9,224 nt of DNA, taken from the NCBI GenBank assembly GCA_937894185.1, contig CALCSA010000023.1, forward strand, positions 1 to 9,224, given 5' to 3'. Source of the stretch: an uncultured Clostridia bacterium (lineage in GTDB: Bacteria > Bacillota > Clostridia > Oscillospirales > Ruminococcaceae). The notes below the pieces were generated by a model. The model did no database searches and had not been told where the DNA came from. It saw nothing but the letters and a program-made list of their open reading frames with translations. Positions 1 through 5,817 of this stretch are shown here, piece by piece (position 1 is the first letter of the stretch; each line of letters opens with the position of its first letter). A program made the position numbers and the translations under genes.

Positions 1-124
1 CCAACTCCCCGCTAAAATCCACCCACAGTTTGTATGCAGGTTTGCGGGCTTTTTCGAAGGGCTCCGCCCTGACGATTTCCCCCACTCGAATATCTAACTT
101 TAAAAAGTCTTCAAACACTGCCAT
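1..124 (-). CDS. csaA: CsaA-type tRNA-binding domain protein, 5' part only
   Basis: Only the first 41 codons are inside the window; the gene continues off the left edge. Translation of the minus strand starts MAVFEDFLKLDIRVG and continues through FEKARKPAYKLWVDF. This matches the N-terminus of the CsaA family (small OB-fold proteins related to the EMAP-II/Arc1p tRNA-binding domain, described as an export-related chaperone in Bacillus subtilis; known members are about 110 residues). The start at 124 is chosen because a GGGAGGA ribosome site lies about 8 nt upstream. It has its own promoter (161-189) just after the terminator of the ABC transporter operon, so it is probably a separate transcription unit. 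The family call is from recognisable motif strings; the C-terminal half could not be checked. Confidence 0.85.
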   Translation of the reverse strand, partial: MAVFEDFLKLDIRVGEIVRAEPFEKARKPAYKLWVDFSGEL

Positions 125-160
125 GTAGTAAATCCTCCCGGCGATAGTATCTCGACTTAA

Positions 161-189
161 ATTGTATCTGTAAAAGGCCATTTCGTCAA
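161..189 (-). promoter_or_regulatory. sigma-A promoter for csaA
   Basis: On the minus strand TTGACG (189-184) and TACAAT (166-161) are separated by exactly 17 nt. Both boxes are one mismatch from consensus. The predicted start of transcription is near 154, about 30 nt before the csaA start codon, and the promoter lies directly downstream of the terminator at 197-233. Confidence 0.75.
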
Positions 190-196
190 TCGTGGT

Positions 197-233
197 AAAA
201 AAGTTTCCGGTCGCCTTGGACCGGCGCCGGAAA
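197..233 (-). terminator. rho-independent terminator of the FmdE/ABC transporter operon
   Basis: Minus-strand RNA forms TTTCCGG-CGCC, a 7-nt loop, then GGCG-A-CCGGAAA: 11 base pairs with one bulged A, followed by C and six T. It begins 33 nt after the stop codon of the ATPase gene, so it closes the operon. Confidence 0.85.
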
Positions 234-266
234 TCAAATATCCCATATGTTGCGGCGGAACGTGCC

Positions 267-1037
267 TTATGAACAGGACTGGAATTGAGGGATGACCACC
301 TTGGCCTCATCAATGGTGTGAATCTTTACGGCTATTTGGTAAACTTCGCCGATGCTCTGGGCAGTGATGATTTCCTCTCCGCCATAATCATAAACCTGAT
401 TATCCTTCAGCAGCAGGAACTTGTCGCAATACCGCAGGGCCAGATTCAGGTCGTGAATGACGATGACAACGGCAATCTCATGCTCCCGGCTTACCTGTTT
501 GACCAGTTCCAGCACCTCGTATTGATTGCGCAGGTCTAAATTGCTGGTGGGTTCGTCCAGGAGCAAAACTCTTGGCTGCTGGGCAAGCGCCCTTGCCAGC
601 ATCACCTTTTGTTGCTCGCCGCCGCTCAGTTCGTCCAAAAAGCGCACCGCCATATTTTCAAGGCCCATCTGCCGCAAAAGGGAAGCCACCAGCTCCTCGT
701 CCTCCCGGCGGATCCCCCATTTGATATAGGGCTTGCGGCCCAGCATCACCATATCGTACACCGTCAGGCGGCTGTTCTGCGAGCCCTGCGCCACAAAGGA
801 CATACTCTGAGCCACACGGTTCAGGGGCATTTGGAGCATATCCTGTTTGCCCACATATACCGTTCCCTTTTGGGGGGACAAAATGCGGTTGAGGCATTTG
901 AGCATGGTGCTTTTTCCGGCTCCGTTGTTGCCCAGAACCGCAAGGCATTCTCCAGGGCGGGCCTCAAAGGCGATGTCCTGTAGGATAGGGGAACAGCAGC
1001 TGCTGTAGCCGAACTCCAGCCTCTTTACCACCATCAT
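267..1037 (-). CDS. Metal-chelate ABC transporter ATP-binding protein (FecE/BtuD family)
   Basis: Cytoplasmic ATPase subunit (256 aa, usual for the family) powering import of an iron-siderophore, cobalamin or oxyanion/metal-chelate substrate. All nucleotide-binding motifs are intact: Walker A GNNGAGKST (36-44), Q-loop Gln84, ABC signature LSGGEQQ (137-143), Walker B VLLLDE (157-162), D-loop SNLD (165-168) and switch His195. The start codon overlaps the permease stop by 4 nt (ATGA), the usual sign of translational coupling in this transporter class. It is the last gene of the operon and is followed by a strong terminator. The subfamily is clear; the substrate cannot be read from this subunit. 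The neighbouring FmdE gene makes molybdate, tungstate or another metal species as plausible as ferric siderophore. Confidence 0.93.
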   Translation of the reverse strand: MMVVKRLEFGYSSCCSPILQDIAFEARPGECLAVLGNNGAGKSTMLKCLNRILSPQKGTVYVGKQDMLQMPLNRVAQSMSFVAQGSQNSRLTVYDMVMLGRKPYIKWGIRREDEELVASLLRQMGLENMAVRFLDELSGGEQQKVMLARALAQQPRVLLLDEPTSNLDLRNQYEVLELVKQVSREHEIAVVIVIHDLNLALRYCDKFLLLKDNQVYDYGGEEIITAQSIGEVYQIAVKIHTIDEAKVVIPQFQSCS

Positions 1038-1963
1038 GACCTGTCACCGCCTTTAAACAGAAGATAGAGGAACAAAGGGGCTCCCAAAAAGGAGGTAATG
1101 GCTCCGATGGGCAAAATCACCGGAGAAATGACCGTCCGGGCGGCAAGGTCCCCCAGAAGAAGCAGAATGGCTCCCATAAGGGCGGAGCCGGGCAGCAGAT
1201 AGGTGTGGTTGTTACCCACCACCTTGCGGACCATGTGGGGGGCCACCAGCCCGATGAAGTTGATGATGCCTAGATAAGAGACGATGACAGCCGCCGTTAG
1301 GGAGCAGATCACCATGTTGACAACCCGCACCCGGTTGACGTTGACGCCGAGACTGACCGCTGTTTGCTCGCCGCTTTCTAAGGCGTTGTAGCTCCAGCGG
1401 CTCAGGATAAAATAGAGGGCCGCCGCCAGTACCACCACTGCCATCAGGCGCACTTCCCTCCATCCGGTGCGGCCAAGATCTCCAAAGGTCCAGAACACCA
1501 CCGAGGCCAGTTGCACCTCGTTGGCAAAAAACTGCAGAAGGGTGGTGGCTCCCTGAAACATGGCACTCAAAGCCACCCCCGCCAGAACCATGGCCTCCGG
1601 CGTGATTTTTCGAAAGCGGGACAGGGCCAGAATGATCAGGGAGACACCCATGCTGCAGACAAAGGCGCAAAGGCTGATCAACAGGGGGTTGGAAAACTGC
1701 ATGGCCGCTACGGTGCTTCCCTGAGCGCCTGCGCCCAGCACAATGATGGCAAAGGCAGCACCAAAGGACGCTCCCTGAGAGATTCCAAGGGTGGAGGAAG
1801 AAGCCAAAGGGTTGTGGAGAATGGCCTGCAGTACACATCCGGAAATGCCAAGGCCCACCCCGCCGACAATGGCGGTTAACACCCGGGGAAGGCGCATGTT
1901 TTGGACTACTGTGTTGACTTTGCCGTCGTTTGCCTTTCCCACCACGGCCTTGGCGATTTCCAT
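1034..1963 (-). CDS. Metal-chelate ABC transporter permease (FecCD family), main frame of a frameshifted gene
   Basis: Multi-spanning inner-membrane permease that would pair with the ATPase downstream and the lipoprotein upstream. The 309-aa frame carries FecCD/BtuC hallmarks: MRLPR near residue 24, SGCVLQAILHNPLA after it, and the late block INFIGLVAPHMVR followed by a long hydrophobic tail. It starts where family members already have finished their first transmembrane helix. That helix is encoded just upstream in another frame (1963-2103), so the native protein of about 350 aa has been split by an indel near 1976-1990. There is no convincing ribosome site before ATG 1963. The upstream fragment's TGA overlaps this ATG as TGATG, so reinitiation is conceivable. 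The rest of the frame is open and undamaged, which points to a recent mutation or a sequence error. Confidence 0.88.
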   Translation of the reverse strand: MEIAKAVVGKANDGKVNTVVQNMRLPRVLTAIVGGVGLGISGCVLQAILHNPLASSSTLGISQGASFGAAFAIIVLGAGAQGSTVAAMQFSNPLLISLCAFVCSMGVSLIILALSRFRKITPEAMVLAGVALSAMFQGATTLLQFFANEVQLASVVFWTFGDLGRTGWREVRLMAVVVLAAALYFILSRWSYNALESGEQTAVSLGVNVNRVRVVNMVICSLTAAVIVSYLGIINFIGLVAPHMVRKVVGNNHTYLLPGSALMGAILLLLGDLAARTVISPVILPIGAITSFLGAPLFLYLLFKGGDRS

Positions 1964-2103
1964 CAGAGAGGTTTCGTAGGAGCCAGCAGTGCAATCAGAA
2001 TCATACCGCCCAGCAGCAGGCCTAAAACCAGAAGGTTTCGCCCCCGATACCGGTCATAGGCCTGTAAACCAATGTCCTTGCACTTTGCCGTCACGCTATT
2101 CAC
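1963..2103 (-). pseudogene. N-terminal fragment of the FecCD permease (first TM helix), out of frame with the rest
   Basis: Reading from GTG at 2103 gives 46 codons. They contain a basic, soluble start (VTAKCKDIGLQAYDRYRGRN) and a clear membrane helix, LLVLGLLLGGMILIALLA, then PTKPL and TGA at 1965-1963. FecCD permeases begin this way, and the continuation GSYETSLMEIAKAVVG is found one frame over. The GTG at 2103 overlaps the lipoprotein stop codon (GTGAATAG) and has an AAGGAA ribosome site about 10 nt upstream; a second GTG at 2094 is an alternative. I infer a deletion of 1 nt (or insertion of 2) around 1976-1990. No homopolymer run sits at the junction, so simple polymerase slippage is not an obvious cause. 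Confidence 0.75.
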
Positions 2104-3235
2104 CCAGCTTCATTTCCTTAAATTCATAACCCTGTTCTCTGAGGGTATTGTAAAACTTGGTCCCCAACATCATCTCAAAAATCTCATCGGCTTTGGCTAT
2201 GGGGTCCACATCTGCAAACTGCTGGGGGAAGATTACTTTTCCCGCATAGTAGGCGTCGGCCAGAGCCAGTTCCGCGTTCACTGCGTTGGAGCGAAAGGAG
2301 ATTTGGGAATATAGCCGCCCTTCCCTGACTGCGGTGAGGGAGTTGTAATAATCGGGATTGGCGGCGTAGTCTTCGTTGATCAGAGCCATGCCATTAAAGT
2401 CCAGAAAGATAATATCCGGGTCCCATTGCAGCACCTGCTCCAGATCAATGTTGAACGCACCCTTCTGCCCCGTTTGATCCGCCAGATTTTTGGCTCCAAT
2501 GGCCGCAAAGGGGGAGTAGCCCGCCTCGGTCCCGTCAAAGCCGTGGGCCCCTTTAAAAGAAATGCCTCCGGCGTAAACGGTGGGCTTATCCTCCTCGGGA
2601 ATATCCCCGGTGCGCAGGGCAAGGTCCTCCTCCAGCCCTTTGATGTAGGAAATCAGTTCATCGGCCCGCTCTTGTCTGCCGTAAACTTCTCCCATTAGCC
2701 CAAGGGTCTGATAGGCAGCCTCATCAAACAGGTTGTCGATGAGGGGAATGGTTACCACCGGAATCCCCAGCTTTTCCTGAAGAGCCTGCGCGGCATCTTT
2801 GTCCATGGCCACCATGACCACATCGGGGCTGAGCTTGAGGATTTCTTCATCGTAGGTGGTGCCGTTGTCTCCTATTACCGGCAGGGTGGAGAAAAGGGCG
2901 TTGTTGATGTAGCTAAAGGGTTTGGCGATGCGGGGCTCAATTTCGTTTTGCTCCACGCCGATGACCAGATCAGTGGCCTGCATGTAGGTGGTGAAGCGAA
3001 GAGTCCCCACGTTGACGCAGACGATGGACTCTACCGCTTGGGGAATTTCCACCTGCCTGCCTGTTGTGTCGGTGATGGTGCGCAGGCCGTTTTTTTCTAC
3101 TTTGGATTCGCTTGCCCCCGCCGCCGACTCCGCCTCACTACCGGAAGAGGGCAGGGAAGGGGTCGGGGTGTTTTGAGAAGCGCATCCCGCCAGCAGGAGC
3201 GTCAATATCAATATGGTTGCCACAAAACGTTTCAT
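2096..3235 (-). CDS. Metal-chelate ABC transporter substrate-binding lipoprotein (FecB/BtuF/MolA-like)
   Basis: Extracellular receptor of the importer, 379 aa. It begins with a lipoprotein signal: MKR, a hydrophobic stretch, then LLAGC with the lipidated Cys at residue 18, and a Ser/Pro/Glu-rich linker. The binding domain opens with RTITDTTGRQVEIPQAVESIV, the standard start of the periplasmic-binding TroA/FecB-type fold. It continues with blocks such as LSPDVVMVAMDKDAAQAL and VLQWDPDIIFLDFNG. I prefer the ATG at 3235 over the one at 3244 because the AAAGGA ribosome site (about 8 nt upstream of 3235) would abut the earlier ATG. The gene follows FmdE by 27 nt and its stop overlaps the permease start. 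Sequence alone does not fix the ligand; the GGISFKGAHGFDG region and linkage to FmdE fit a molybdate/tungstate or other metal receptor as well as a siderophore one. Confidence 0.9.
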   Translation of the reverse strand: MKRFVATILILTLLLAGCASQNTPTPSLPSSGSEAESAAGASESKVEKNGLRTITDTTGRQVEIPQAVESIVCVNVGTLRFTTYMQATDLVIGVEQNEIEPRIAKPFSYINNALFSTLPVIGDNGTTYDEEILKLSPDVVMVAMDKDAAQALQEKLGIPVVTIPLIDNLFDEAAYQTLGLMGEVYGRQERADELISYIKGLEEDLALRTGDIPEEDKPTVYAGGISFKGAHGFDGTEAGYSPFAAIGAKNLADQTGQKGAFNIDLEQVLQWDPDIIFLDFNGMALINEDYAANPDYYNSLTAVREGRLYSQISFRSNAVNAELALADAYYAGKVIFPQQFADVDPIAKADEIFEMMLGTKFYNTLREQGYEFKEMKLGE

Positions 3236-3262
3236 GGTGATCATCCTTTCAAGATAGAGTTC

Positions 3263-3787
3263 CTACCAGCCCCGGCTGTATTCCTGATAGCAGTCCAGGC
3301 AGACCTGCTTGCCCTGCTGAAGCCGGATTTTGTGCTCCGGAGCCGATTCGCCGCACTTCTCGCAGGTGACGGATGAAAAGATTCTGGCTGGCTCCGGGAT
3401 ATGGGCCTCCACTTCTTTATAGTCAAACACCTCGTCCACCGGGGCGGTAAGCAAATACTCCTGATATTGAGCCCGCTCCATCCCGTTGTTTCTTGCTTTG
3501 AGATAGAAGCGCATGGCCTTTTGAGTATCCCGTCGGATAAAGGTAAAGGCCTGCTTGCCGGTTCCCTTGTAAATCAGATTGCCCTTGCCCATGGTGCAGC
3601 TCATCAGGGCCTGAATGGCATCGACGCCGCAGGCATCGTTTTCGGTGATGCAAATCAGCTCTTCATCAAAGGCGGGGCTGACGCCCATTTTTTCCACCAC
3701 GGCTTCGCAAACTTTGACCCCGATGGCAAGTCCGGGGCACTGGTGTCCGTGAAAGGCCTTTGCTTTTTCCCAATATTCTATGTTCAC
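3263..3787 (-). CDS. FmdE-family protein with C-terminal zinc ribbon
   Basis: A 174-aa cytoplasmic protein of the FmdE family, named for a subunit co-encoded with molybdenum formylmethanofuran dehydrogenase in methanogens but common in bacteria with no assigned reaction. The N-terminal metal-site motif HGHQCPG is at residues 13-19, with further candidate ligands Cys53 (ENDACG) and Cys64 (MSCTMGKGN). A C-terminal zinc ribbon is formed by CEKC (142-145) and CLDC (163-166). GTG at 3787 is chosen because AGGAGG (3800-3795) sits 7 nt upstream and the family motif starts right after it. An in-frame extension to a TTG at 4000 would run through the promoter and is not used. It is the first gene of a metal-chelate transporter operon, so a role in handling the imported metal or its cofactor is inferred; the family function is not established. 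Confidence 0.9.
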   Translation of the reverse strand: MNIEYWEKAKAFHGHQCPGLAIGVKVCEAVVEKMGVSPAFDEELICITENDACGVDAIQALMSCTMGKGNLIYKGTGKQAFTFIRRDTQKAMRFYLKARNNGMERAQYQEYLLTAPVDEVFDYKEVEAHIPEPARIFSSVTCEKCGESAPEHKIRLQQGKQVCLDCYQEYSRGW

Positions 3788-3840
3788 CTTGAATCCTCCT
3801 ATGCGCAAATGAATAAAAGCCATCGGCTTATGTTCTGACA

Positions 3841-3868
3841 AAACAATAAAGACGCAACCAAAGTTGCG
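3841..3868 (-). terminator. Attenuator-like terminator in the FmdE operon leader
   Basis: Minus-strand RNA forms CGCAAC-TTTG-GTTGCG (6 bp, 3868-3853), directly followed by the T-rich tract TCTTTATTGTTTT. It lies about 54 nt before the FmdE start codon and downstream of the operon promoter, the position of an attenuator. Two of its bases (3867-3868) are shared with the preceding AGAA-loop hairpin. A GGTTGC segment near 3927-3932 could pair with its 5' arm as an antiterminator. Structure was judged by eye. Confidence 0.5.
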
Positions 3869-3967
3869 CCTTCTGGCGTATTCCACCGATTCTGTCGGCG
3901 TATTGGGTAACAAATAAGTATACGTGCAACCACTTCTGTGGTAAGGCAAAACTTCATGTGATGCCTT
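3867..3967 (-). promoter_or_regulatory. Structured 5' leader of the FmdE/ABC operon, candidate cis-regulatory RNA
   Basis: Four hairpins follow each other in the transcript made from the promoter at 3972-4000. They are AAGGCA/TGCCTT with a 13-nt loop (3967-3943), CCAC-AGAA-GTGG (3941-3930), a 6-bp stem with CAGAA loop (3900-3884), and CGCC-AGAA-GGCG (3878-3867). Three of the four present an AGAA or CAGAA loop. A terminator-like stem follows. I could not match it to cobalamin, Moco, FMN, SAM, ZTP or NiCo riboswitch consensus elements that I remember. It could be an unassigned riboswitch or attenuator, a protein-binding leader, or a small dispersed palindromic repeat. Confidence 0.45.
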
Positions 3968-3971
3968 TGCT

Positions 3972-4000
3972 ATTATAGCGGGTTTCGCTAAAATTGTCAA
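3972..4000 (-). promoter_or_regulatory. Perfect consensus sigma-A promoter of the FmdE/ABC operon
   Basis: On the minus strand TTGACA (4000-3995) and TATAAT (3977-3972) are separated by 17 nt, an exact consensus match. Predicted transcription start is near 3965, giving a leader of about 180 nt before the FmdE GTG. Promoter strength like this usually needs control elsewhere, consistent with the structured leader. I see no clear Fur or DtxR-type palindrome over it. Confidence 0.85.
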
Positions 4001-4007
4001 TTAAAAG

Positions 4008-4038
4008 TCCCGCCAGCGCCGGGCAGGCGGGGATTTTT
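4008..4038. repeat. Terminator-like inverted repeat between divergent promoters
   Basis: CCCGCC (4009-4014) pairs with GGCGGG (4026-4031) around an 11-nt GC-rich loop. It is followed by ATTTTT on the plus strand and by ACTTTTAA on the minus strand, so it could work in both directions. It lies between the FmdE promoter (-) and the DUF3842 promoter (+), where no known transcript arrives from either side. It may insulate the two divergent units or be an operator-like palindrome. Confidence 0.5.
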
Positions 4039-4058
4039 ACCGGGCATTGCTCTAACGA

Positions 4059-4087
4059 TTGTTTTTTTCCGCGGGTTAAGGTAAAAT
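4059..4087 (+). promoter_or_regulatory. Possible promoter of the DUF3842 gene
   Basis: TTGTTT (4059-4064) and TAAAAT (4082-4087) with 17-nt spacing; the -10 is one mismatch from consensus but the -35 matches only its TTG half. The predicted start near 4094 would leave a short leader of about 24 nt with the ribosome site. Confidence 0.4.
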
Positions 4088-4117
4088 AAGTACACCGACA
4101 TTCTGGGAGGGGTTTAG

Positions 4118-4525
4118 TTGAAGATAGTGGTGATTGACGGGCAGGGCGGACGAATGGGCCTTGCTGTCATCGAAGGTTTAAAGGCTGCCGGGGTAAAGGC
4201 CGAGATTATAGCGGTGGGAACCAACAGCGCCGCAACCGTTACTATGATGAGCGGCAAAGCCGATGCAGGGGCAACGGGGGAAAATGCTGTGATTGTCAAT
4301 GCCAGAGAAGCGGACTACATCATCGGACCCATTGGAATTGTGGTGGCCGATTCTCTCCACGGAGAGATTTCCCCCCGGATGGCGGTTGCCGTAGGACAAA
4401 GCAAGGCGCGAAAGATTCTTCTCCCTATGAGCCGGTGCAACACTTGTGTCGTCGGTGTTCAGGAAATGCCCTTTGGAGAGCTGACCCGGCTGGCAGTCAG
4501 CCAAATCCCGTCGGATTGCGTCTAG
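4118..4525 (+). CDS. DUF3842 family protein, function unknown
   Basis: A 135-aa soluble protein. It starts KIVVIDGQGGRMG, a glycine-rich beta-loop-alpha that resembles the beginning of a nucleotide-binding Rossmann-like fold. Further blocks are AVGTNSAAT (about residues 32-40), GATGENAVIVN (51-61), IIGPIGIVVADSLHGEISPRMA (about 68-89) and RCNTCVVGV near residues 107-115. These strings are characteristic of DUF3842, a conserved family seen mainly in anaerobic Firmicutes with no assigned role. The TTG start at 4118 is supported by GGGAGGGG at 4105-4112 with 5-nt spacing and by the hydrophobic first strand following at once. It is a single-gene unit, divergent from the FmdE operon and closed by the terminator at 4571-4607. 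The short Cys pair near 107-110 could bind metal, but that is speculation. Confidence 0.85.
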   Translation: MKIVVIDGQGGRMGLAVIEGLKAAGVKAEIIAVGTNSAATVTMMSGKADAGATGENAVIVNAREADYIIGPIGIVVADSLHGEISPRMAVAVGQSKARKILLPMSRCNTCVVGVQEMPFGELTRLAVSQIPSDCV

Positions 4526-4570
4526 GAAAGATAAGCTGACAGGATACTCTGTTTAATTGCTAAATAAAGT

Positions 4571-4607
4571 AAAAAAAGTCAAGTCCTGCTTGGGACGTGA
4601 CTTTTTT
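4571..4607. terminator. Bidirectional terminator shared by the DUF3842 gene and tRNA-Gly
   Basis: AAAAAAGTCA (4572-4581) pairs with TGACTTTTTT (4598-4607), and inside it GTCC pairs with GGAC across one mismatch. The A-run and T-run give a T-tract on both strands. The DUF3842 gene enters from the left (+) and the tRNA gene from the right (-), whose CCA end is 2 nt away. Confidence 0.85.
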
Positions 4608-4608
4608 A

Positions 4609-4682
<74 letters not shown>

Positions 4683-4697
4683 AAAGGAACGCTATTT

Positions 4698-4726
4698 ATT
4701 ATATCGGATTATAACGTCCCTGTCAA
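4698..4726 (-). promoter_or_regulatory. Perfect consensus promoter of tRNA-Gly
   Basis: TTGACA (4726-4721) and TATAAT (4703-4698) are separated by 17 nt on the minus strand. The start of transcription is predicted near 4691, about 9 nt before the mature tRNA 5' end. This fits the strong, short-leader promoters typical of tRNA genes. Confidence 0.88.
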
Positions 4727-4735
4727 TACTCTCGG

Positions 4736-4789
4736 AAAAATTGATGCGGCGCAAATTAATCCCCTCAGTATCTTGGGGTTAGTTGCGCC
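4736..4789 (-). terminator. Terminator of the BI-1/YccA gene, overlapping its stop codon
   Basis: Minus-strand GGCGCAA (4789-4783) pairs with TTGCGCC (4754-4748). Inside, CCCC (4778-4775) pairs with GGGG (4764-4761), and TTTTT follows at 4740-4736. The TAA stop (4781-4779) lies within the 5' half of the hairpin. It ends 10 nt before the -35 box of the tRNA promoter, a compact arrangement. Confidence 0.75.
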
Positions 4790-5507
4790 GGCGGCCCAGA
4801 AGCCGTAACAGATGGAGGAACAGGTTGATAAAATCCAAATAGAGGGTGAGGGCTCCAAAGATGGCCAGCTTGCGAACCATGTCGTCCTCATCATCATGCC
4901 CTTGAGCAAGAGCCGACTGATAGATGGCCTTGATCTTTTGGGTATCGTATGCGGTCAATCCGATAAACAACAGGATTCCCACCGCCACGATGATAAAGTC
5001 CATCATGGGGCTGCCTAAAAACATGTTAATTACACCGGCTGCCAGAATACCCAGCAATCCGAAGAAGAGCAGGTTCCCCCATCCGGAAAGATCCTTACGG
5101 GTCGCAAGCCCGTAGAGGGACATGGCCAGAAACAGAACTGCCGTAACCCCAAAGGACAGGATCAGGCTGTCCAGCCGATAGGCCACAATCAGAGAGCTCA
5201 TGGTCAGGCCGGTGACCGCGGAATAGAGCATGAACATAACGGTAGCTGTAGCCGGGCTCATGCGATGAATGCGAGCGCTCAGTGCCAGCACCAGTACGAT
5301 CTGTGTGATCAGAACGCCAAAAAACCCGATTCCGCTGCCAAAAACAAAGTTCCAAAAACCGGGAACAGACAGGCAGAGCATGGCGCTGACCACCGTAGTG
5401 AATAGGCCAACACACATCCAGCCCATAACCTTTGCAAGGTATAGCCCACTGCGGGAGGCAAGCTCATCTTGGCGTTCCCGCAGACCATAGTCGTTGTATT
5501 GATTCAT
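4779..5507 (-). CDS. Bax inhibitor-1 / YccA family membrane protein
   Basis: A 242-aa integral membrane protein with about seven hydrophobic segments after a short charged N-terminus (MNQYNDYGLRERQDELASR). Family landmarks are SAVTGLTMSSL in the middle (about residues 97-107), LTAYDTQKIKAIY (about 182-194) and the C-terminal GALTLYLDFINLFLHLLRLLG. Members act in the cytoplasmic membrane; structural work on bacterial homologues indicates a pH-sensitive calcium leak, and some (YccA) modulate the FtsH protease. Start 5507 is chosen because GGGAGG lies 7 nt upstream and the homologous N-terminus begins there. The frame stays open for over 110 further codons, but that part is basic, low in homology-like blocks and overlaps the promoter. 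The gene is monocistronic: own promoter at 5818-5846, own terminator, long leader. Its physiological role here is unknown. Confidence 0.9.
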   Translation of the reverse strand: MNQYNDYGLRERQDELASRSGLYLAKVMGWMCVGLFTTVVSAMLCLSVPGFWNFVFGSGIGFFGVLITQIVLVLALSARIHRMSPATATVMFMLYSAVTGLTMSSLIVAYRLDSLILSFGVTAVLFLAMSLYGLATRKDLSGWGNLLFFGLLGILAAGVINMFLGSPMMDFIIVAVGILLFIGLTAYDTQKIKAIYQSALAQGHDDEDDMVRKLAIFGALTLYLDFINLFLHLLRLLGRRRN

Positions 5508-5811
5508 AAAAATGCCTCCCATTTTACGCAATCCAAAAAATATAATCATTGGCGATTGCATGTTGTTTCCGGTTATGGTATCATACTTCTGAAGCGGCAC
5601 GTCGACAGATTCCGCCAACCTTGTCACGATAGATATAGGCTCTGTCAAAGATGAATGAGCCGGCAAGCCTAATCTGATCTTGCATTTCAAAATTATCTTA
5701 AGCTTGCAATGAAGTTTGTAATGGTGATGATATTTAGGCTGTCTGGTTGGCTCCCGCAGAAAAAGGCGGCCGACAAGGCGGCAGTTATGCATGATACCCA
5801 ACCGGCATCGT
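5508..5811 (-). promoter_or_regulatory. Long (about 300 nt) structured leader of the BI-1/YccA gene
   Basis: This gene-free stretch lies between the minus-strand promoter at 5818-5846 and the BI-1 start codon. Three successive long-range pairings are visible in the RNA: GGTTGG near 5802 with CCAACC near 5745 (two small GC hairpins inside), GCAAGC near 5706 with GCTTGC near 5663, and TTGACAGA near 5648 with TCTGTCGA near 5604. The reading frame of the gene happens to be open across it. I recognise no known riboswitch. It may be a regulatory leader, an independent small RNA, or simple spacer. Confidence 0.35.
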
Positions 5812-5817
5812 ATCTTT

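Noticed and set aside
609..983. Plus-strand open frames across the ABC transporter genes (for example 609-983, 1511-1879, 2948-3376)
   Set aside because: They are shadows of well-supported minus-strand genes, without ribosome sites or recognisable protein features.
3788..3970. Cobalamin or molybdenum-cofactor riboswitch in front of the FmdE/ABC operon
   Set aside because: I looked for the B12-box (GCCACTG) and the remembered Moco-motif core and found neither; the leader stays unassigned.
3788..4000. N-terminal extension of the FmdE gene to a TTG at 4000
   Set aside because: It would start inside the perfect -35 box and run through the leader hairpins; AGGAGG just before GTG 3787 and the family motif decide for the short form.
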